From: a bacterium
GTDB taxonomy: Bacteria > Latescibacterota > Latescibacteria > Latescibacterales > Latescibacteraceae
Reading direction: 5' to 3'
Length of the DNA stretch: 45,559 bases
Assembly: GCA_021372535.1 (NCBI GenBank)
Contig: JAJFUH010000176.1
Location: 1 to 45,559, forward strand
A program made the position numbers and the translations under genes. A model generated the notes under the pieces. The model made no database searches. It worked only from the letters and a program-made list of their open reading frames with translations, and was not told where the DNA came from. Shown here piece by piece: positions 42,014-45,559 of this stretch (the stretch's first letter is position 1; the number at the start of each line of letters is the position of its first letter).

Positions 42014-44530
42014 ATGATCAATTTAACAGAAGAACAGAACAGTGCCGTTTTACATTCACAAGGACCAGCTTGTGTCGTGGCTGGTGCTGGAACTGGAAAA
42101 ACAACCGCGCTCGTCTATCGCATATTTTTTTTGGTTGACCATCAAAACATTGCCCCTAACCGTATCATTATAACTACTTTCACGCGTAAAGCTACTGCTG
42201 AACTCTACGACCGGGCTTTCCAACACCTTGGCAAAGTTGCACAGCAATTAAGAATCTCAACAATAGATGCTTTAATTTGGGATTTTGCATGCAAAGCAAT
42301 GCATCGGGAATTGATGCGTTCTGCACAGTTAATTGGAGAACCCAACCAGCGAGTTCTATTGTTTCACTGCGCGTGGGAAGAATTCGGCAATAAAAGCACT
42401 TGCTCAAGAAATATTTGGACTGAAAAAGCAGATAAGGCAGGTCTCGTCAGTTTGCTGGAGAAAAGCATCCGAGCAGAAATGGCCAACAGACAAGAAAAGC
42501 AAAAAATCTATTGCTTAATTCAAAGCAAGCTTGATGAACTGAAAAATAGGTCTCATTACTATTCATGGTTCAGTATGCCCAATCTTAATGACTTGAAACT
42601 GACAGCGAAGAGATATTACAAAAAGTTGAAAGAGTTGACGGCAACTGATTACGACCTGATGAATAAAGATTTTCTACTTTGCTTGAAACAATACAAGGAG
42701 TTTTCCGAAGAGCTTGTATCAGAATCTGACGCTATACTTGTAGATGAATTTCAAGACGTCAGTGATATTCAAGCCGAAATACTTCTTCTGCTATCAGGAA
42801 AGCGACGGAATATCTGGGTAGTCGGAGATCCTTGCCAGCAAATATATGAATGGCGGGGTGCAGGGTCAGAGAATATGCTTTGGTTCATCAAGGTAACGAG
42901 AGCCAAGAAGTATTACTTGACTGAGAACTGGCGCTCTACGCAAGCAATTTTGAATTGTGCTTACCATTTGCTTAGCAAGAAGATTCCAAGTATAGAGACA
43001 AATGGAATGCTCAAGTTATTAATTTCAAAAAGGGATCAAGAATCTGTTGATAATGTTAGACATCCGGTCTATACTGCCACACTCGAACAGGCACTTCTAT
43101 TTATCAAAAGGTATTTGAAATCAAACCCCAAAATTAAACAAAGTGACATTGCCTTACTCTCAAGTAAATTAGATTCAAGAACAAGAAATGAAATTGAGGA
43201 TAAAACATATAATAAATTCAATAAACAATACTATTCTTCACGGGCAGATAGTGCAATGGAAGGAATAATCGGTACTCTACCCGCATGGAAACCGGGAAAC
43301 GCTCTGAATAATCTCTATAAACATCCGGACATACAAAATCTGGTCTCTCGCTCTCTCATCTCAAAAATTTTTTTTGACCTTCGTTCAATTCGACCACTTG
43401 CTACAGCATCTGAAGCCATAGACAGCACGCTGCCACCACAAGCGTTTACATTCATTGAAGCTTGGCCAGCATTGAAAAATACTCAAGATAGAGAAGTTTC
43501 TGTTACCAATGCTGTTATTAGCAAACAGAATGCAATCCAGGTAATGACCATCCATGCCGCGAAGGGACTGGAATTCCCGATTGTTATTTTAATGAAATTT
43601 GGAAAAGCTTTCCCTAATCCCGTAGATACGGAAGACTACCGACTCGCTTATGTTGGCGCAACACGAGCGAGAGATATTTTGATTATTGTTCATACAATTC
43701 AGAAACCCATTGAAATACTTAGCGCATTGGGTGATAATCTTATACCTATCAGGGATGACAGAACAACAAATGTTCGCCCAAAGATTAAAGCATATTCGAA
43801 ACCGACAACACCTCCGATAATTGCAGCGACTGATCTCGACCTCTACGAACAATGCCCCTTAAAATTTGCTGCATATCACGAAGGACGGTTTCTCCCTAAA
43901 TGGTCTATTCCGCAGAGCATCGGATCAAGAATGCACAAAGCACTTGAATATTACCTTCGAGCAGGTATAAAAACAGATAAAACATCAATTAATAATTGTT
44001 TCAAGCGGGGTCTACAGGATGGAGATTCACCATTACGGAAATTACCTTGTAAAGATATCGAAAAGATGAAACAATCCTACAAAGAAATAATTGAAACAAT
44101 TTCAGAAACCTCACAGAAGGTTCTATCAATAGAATCGAGGTATAGATACTTGCACGATGGATCCGGACAGATTGACGGGGTAGTTGATGCCGTCATCGAG
44201 CAACGGGATGGTGTAATTGTTTTAAAAGAGTGGAAAACTTCTACGGATATTGAGACAAAAAAACGGCAGTACGAACTTCAGGCGAGAGCAGGTGCATTGG
44301 GCTTTTGTGCACAGAGTTTTTTTCCAATACAAATGGTAGAGATTGTTCCGATCTTTAACCCGGCACTGACAATTTCACTTCGTTATGATGATACATTCAT
44401 GGCGAAGACTAACGAAATGCTTGATAAAGTATTTAAAGACCTTAATGACAGAAGGTATGAACCGCAACGTGGCAATCACTGCAAATTATGCCAACTTAAA
44501 TTTCAGTGTCCTGCTTGGTATAAGTCATAA
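42014..44530 (+). CDS. UvrD-like helicase fused to Cas4/AddB-like PD-(D/E)xK nuclease
   Basis: 838 residues. Superfamily 1A helicase motifs in order: LTEEQNSAV, Walker A GAGTGKT (24-30), TFTRKATAEL, DEFQD (about 243), VVGDPCQQIYEWRGA, LTENWRST, TIHAAKGLEF and YVGATRARD. The C-terminal third (from about residue 610) is a PDDEXK_1 nuclease: DLYEQCPLKF, DGVVDAV, then KEWKTS (about 737) as the E-x-K. Cysteines at QCP and CKLCQLKFQC could ligate a 4Fe-4S cluster as in AddB/Cas4. A single-chain end-processing enzyme for repair or defence. No ribosome site is visible, and the gene is clearly more AT-rich than lexA and the next gene, suggesting transfer. Confidence 0.88.
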   Translation: MINLTEEQNSAVLHSQGPACVVAGAGTGKTTALVYRIFFLVDHQNIAPNRIIITTFTRKATAELYDRAFQHLGKVAQQLRISTIDALIWDFACKAMHRELMRSAQLIGEPNQRVLLFHCAWEEFGNKSTCSRNIWTEKADKAGLVSLLEKSIRAEMANRQEKQKIYCLIQSKLDELKNRSHYYSWFSMPNLNDLKLTAKRYYKKLKELTATDYDLMNKDFLLCLKQYKEFSEELVSESDAILVDEFQDVSDIQAEILLLLSGKRRNIWVVGDPCQQIYEWRGAGSENMLWFIKVTRAKKYYLTENWRSTQAILNCAYHLLSKKIPSIETNGMLKLLISKRDQESVDNVRHPVYTATLEQALLFIKRYLKSNPKIKQSDIALLSSKLDSRTRNEIEDKTYNKFNKQYYSSRADSAMEGIIGTLPAWKPGNALNNLYKHPDIQNLVSRSLISKIFFDLRSIRPLATASEAIDSTLPPQAFTFIEAWPALKNTQDREVSVTNAVISKQNAIQVMTIHAAKGLEFPIVILMKFGKAFPNPVDTEDYRLAYVGATRARDILIIVHTIQKPIEILSALGDNLIPIRDDRTTNVRPKIKAYSKPTTPPIIAATDLDLYEQCPLKFAAYHEGRFLPKWSIPQSIGSRMHKALEYYLRAGIKTDKTSINNCFKRGLQDGDSPLRKLPCKDIEKMKQSYKEIIETISETSQKVLSIESRYRYLHDGSGQIDGVVDAVIEQRDGVIVLKEWKTSTDIETKKRQYELQARAGALGFCAQSFFPIQMVEIVPIFNPALTISLRYDDTFMAKTNEMLDKVFKDLNDRRYEPQRGNHCKLCQLKFQCPAWYKS

Positions 44531-44539
44531 TAAACAGGG

Positions 44540-45547
44540 GTGATTCTGAATCGTAAAAACCATACGGGGAATACAATAAAACACGCATCAAACGACTGGT
44601 ACGATGCATGCAGTAAAGCCGCATCCATTATTCACGATACTATTCCGGCGCCCTATCGGAACAGAACGTTTCCCGGCATTATCGGCGACATTAAAGCACT
44701 TGCGCCCCGAAAGGCCCTGTCCCTGATAAGCCGCAAAAAAGGGCTCGGTAAACAGTATGCCTATCTTTACCTGACACAGGGTGTCGATCACGGCAGAGGA
44801 TACCAGGCATGCGCAGCAGAAGCCCTTAAAACCTTACTCGGCGAAACCGTGAACGATATCCTCCGCGGAAACACTCTCGATGTGGGATGTGCAGTGGGAG
44901 TTACCGCCGGAATCCTCGGGCTTGACGGGGTTTCCGGATTCGATCTTTTCCCTGACTTGCTGAAAACAGCCGGCCTTGTGGACTCCTTCACGGGGAGGCA
45001 CAACAGATATATCACAGCAGATATGACCCGTGACTGGCCGTTTGAGAGCGTATTCGACACGGTGGTGTGCGGGCTCGTATGCCATCACCTCAAAGAACAG
45101 TCCGATATCGTCAGGTTTTTCAACAGCCTGAACCGTGTTCTTCACCCGGGCGGTCGTGCGGTTATAACGCTGCCGGCAGGGTCGGTCGGAACGGTCAGGC
45201 AGTTTGATGCCATTGTTCGTTCACTCGAAAATTTCGGCCTTGCACCTGACCGCGAACGCTCGGGACTCGTCCACTCGGCAGACAATCCTTCATCATTCTT
45301 CTGGATGTTTGTCATTGTTGCCCGGAAAAACAAGGAATCCGCAGGAAGTGTTTTTATCGGACCGAATTTTGGATTTCATCACTATCGCACACCGGAAACA
45401 CGCGAGGAAAAAGGGATCAAGGCGCGCTCAACCGCCGCTTCACAGCGACGGATTAAACATGAGCGGTTCGAGCTGGTCGCCATCGATGATATGGATACAT
45501 TGTACGGTGATAATCCTCTTGTATATGAAACGCTCGCTTCGGACTGA
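44540..45547 (+). CDS. SAM-dependent methyltransferase (class I)
   Basis: 335 residues. Glycine motif I is NTLDVGCAVGVTAGIL, an acidic residue follows in GFDLF, then motif FDTVVCGLVCHHL and LHPGGRAVITLP, typical of Methyltransf_11/25. The substrate is unknown; the N-terminal ~100 residues (NDWYDACSKAAS, LYLTQGVDHGRGYQAC) and the C-terminal ~70 are not recognised. Start uncertain: GTG at 44540 lies inside a GGGGTGAT stretch, leaving little room for a separate ribosome site, and no in-frame ATG lies nearby. GC content returns to the level of the native genes. Confidence 0.8.
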   Translation: MILNRKNHTGNTIKHASNDWYDACSKAASIIHDTIPAPYRNRTFPGIIGDIKALAPRKALSLISRKKGLGKQYAYLYLTQGVDHGRGYQACAAEALKTLLGETVNDILRGNTLDVGCAVGVTAGILGLDGVSGFDLFPDLLKTAGLVDSFTGRHNRYITADMTRDWPFESVFDTVVCGLVCHHLKEQSDIVRFFNSLNRVLHPGGRAVITLPAGSVGTVRQFDAIVRSLENFGLAPDRERSGLVHSADNPSSFFWMFVIVARKNKESAGSVFIGPNFGFHHYRTPETREEKGIKARSTAASQRRIKHERFELVAIDDMDTLYGDNPLVYETLASD

Positions 45548-45559
45548 AGCGCTGTTGTG

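Noticed and set aside
42014-44530. Helicase-nuclease as AddA of an AddAB pair
   Set aside because: No AddB gene is adjacent and the chain is shorter than AddA; called as a single-chain fusion instead.

Overview
The window is a chromosomal segment of a Gram-negative bacterium. Outer-membrane assembly genes (bamD, a cpoB-like gene, an Omp85-type barrel, several lipoproteins), tmRNA, polA, nadD and lexA are all present. No rRNA or other taxonomic marker is in view. The mix of PorV/FadL-like barrels, a ThuA-domain Tat protein, an SGLT-like Na+ symporter, tagaturonate epimerase and several sugar-type SDRs suggests an uncultured FCB-group-like lineage (Latescibacterota-like), but that is inference.

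Layout. 1-1790: GDP-L-fucose synthesis (gmd, cut by the window edge, then fcl). 1769-2578: a small membrane protein and a cyclophilin-like protein. 2594-5328: tRNA-Ala(CGC), then two cargo genes (ThuA-like; secreted beta-rich protein). A degenerate copy of the tRNA 3' end plus its terminator closes this segment, and a third copy of the terminator lies between the cargo genes. 5345-6360: four tandem ~276-bp units on the minus strand, each with its own promoter, ribosome site, 34-codon gene for a single-span membrane peptide, and terminator. This is the most unusual object in the window and resembles type I toxin arrays such as Ldr or Ibs. 6543-8144: SGLT-like symporter. 8561-14803: an envelope operon ending in bamD and nadD. 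14968-19000: an orphan HsdR-N-like protein and polA.

19181-30572: ssrA (tmRNA) followed by three cargo cassettes in tandem. Each cassette ends in a copy of the ssrA 3' tail (25949-25974, 28304-28330, 30548-30572), preceded by a related ~155-175 bp arm. All cargo is on the minus strand and no recombinase is present. Cassette 1 has a four-gene operon (pyruvyltransferase-like, fatty acyl reductase/acyl-CoA synthetase fusion, small Cys-rich protein, GMC oxidoreductase). Cassette 2 has PadR plus a membrane protein. Cassette 3 has catalase plus a decayed perR/fur. This looks like serial integration at ssrA by elements sharing attachment arms but lacking their own integrase.

30811-45547: a broken barrel gene, an MFS/CPBP pair, an Omp85-type barrel, two related seven-helix AraC-type proteins (one without a DNA-binding domain) with a direct-repeat operator candidate between them, a hexuronate cluster (uxaE and two SDRs), lexA with candidate self-operators, an AT-rich UvrD helicase-nuclease fusion, and a methyltransferase. 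Two families of short dispersed repeats recur across the window.
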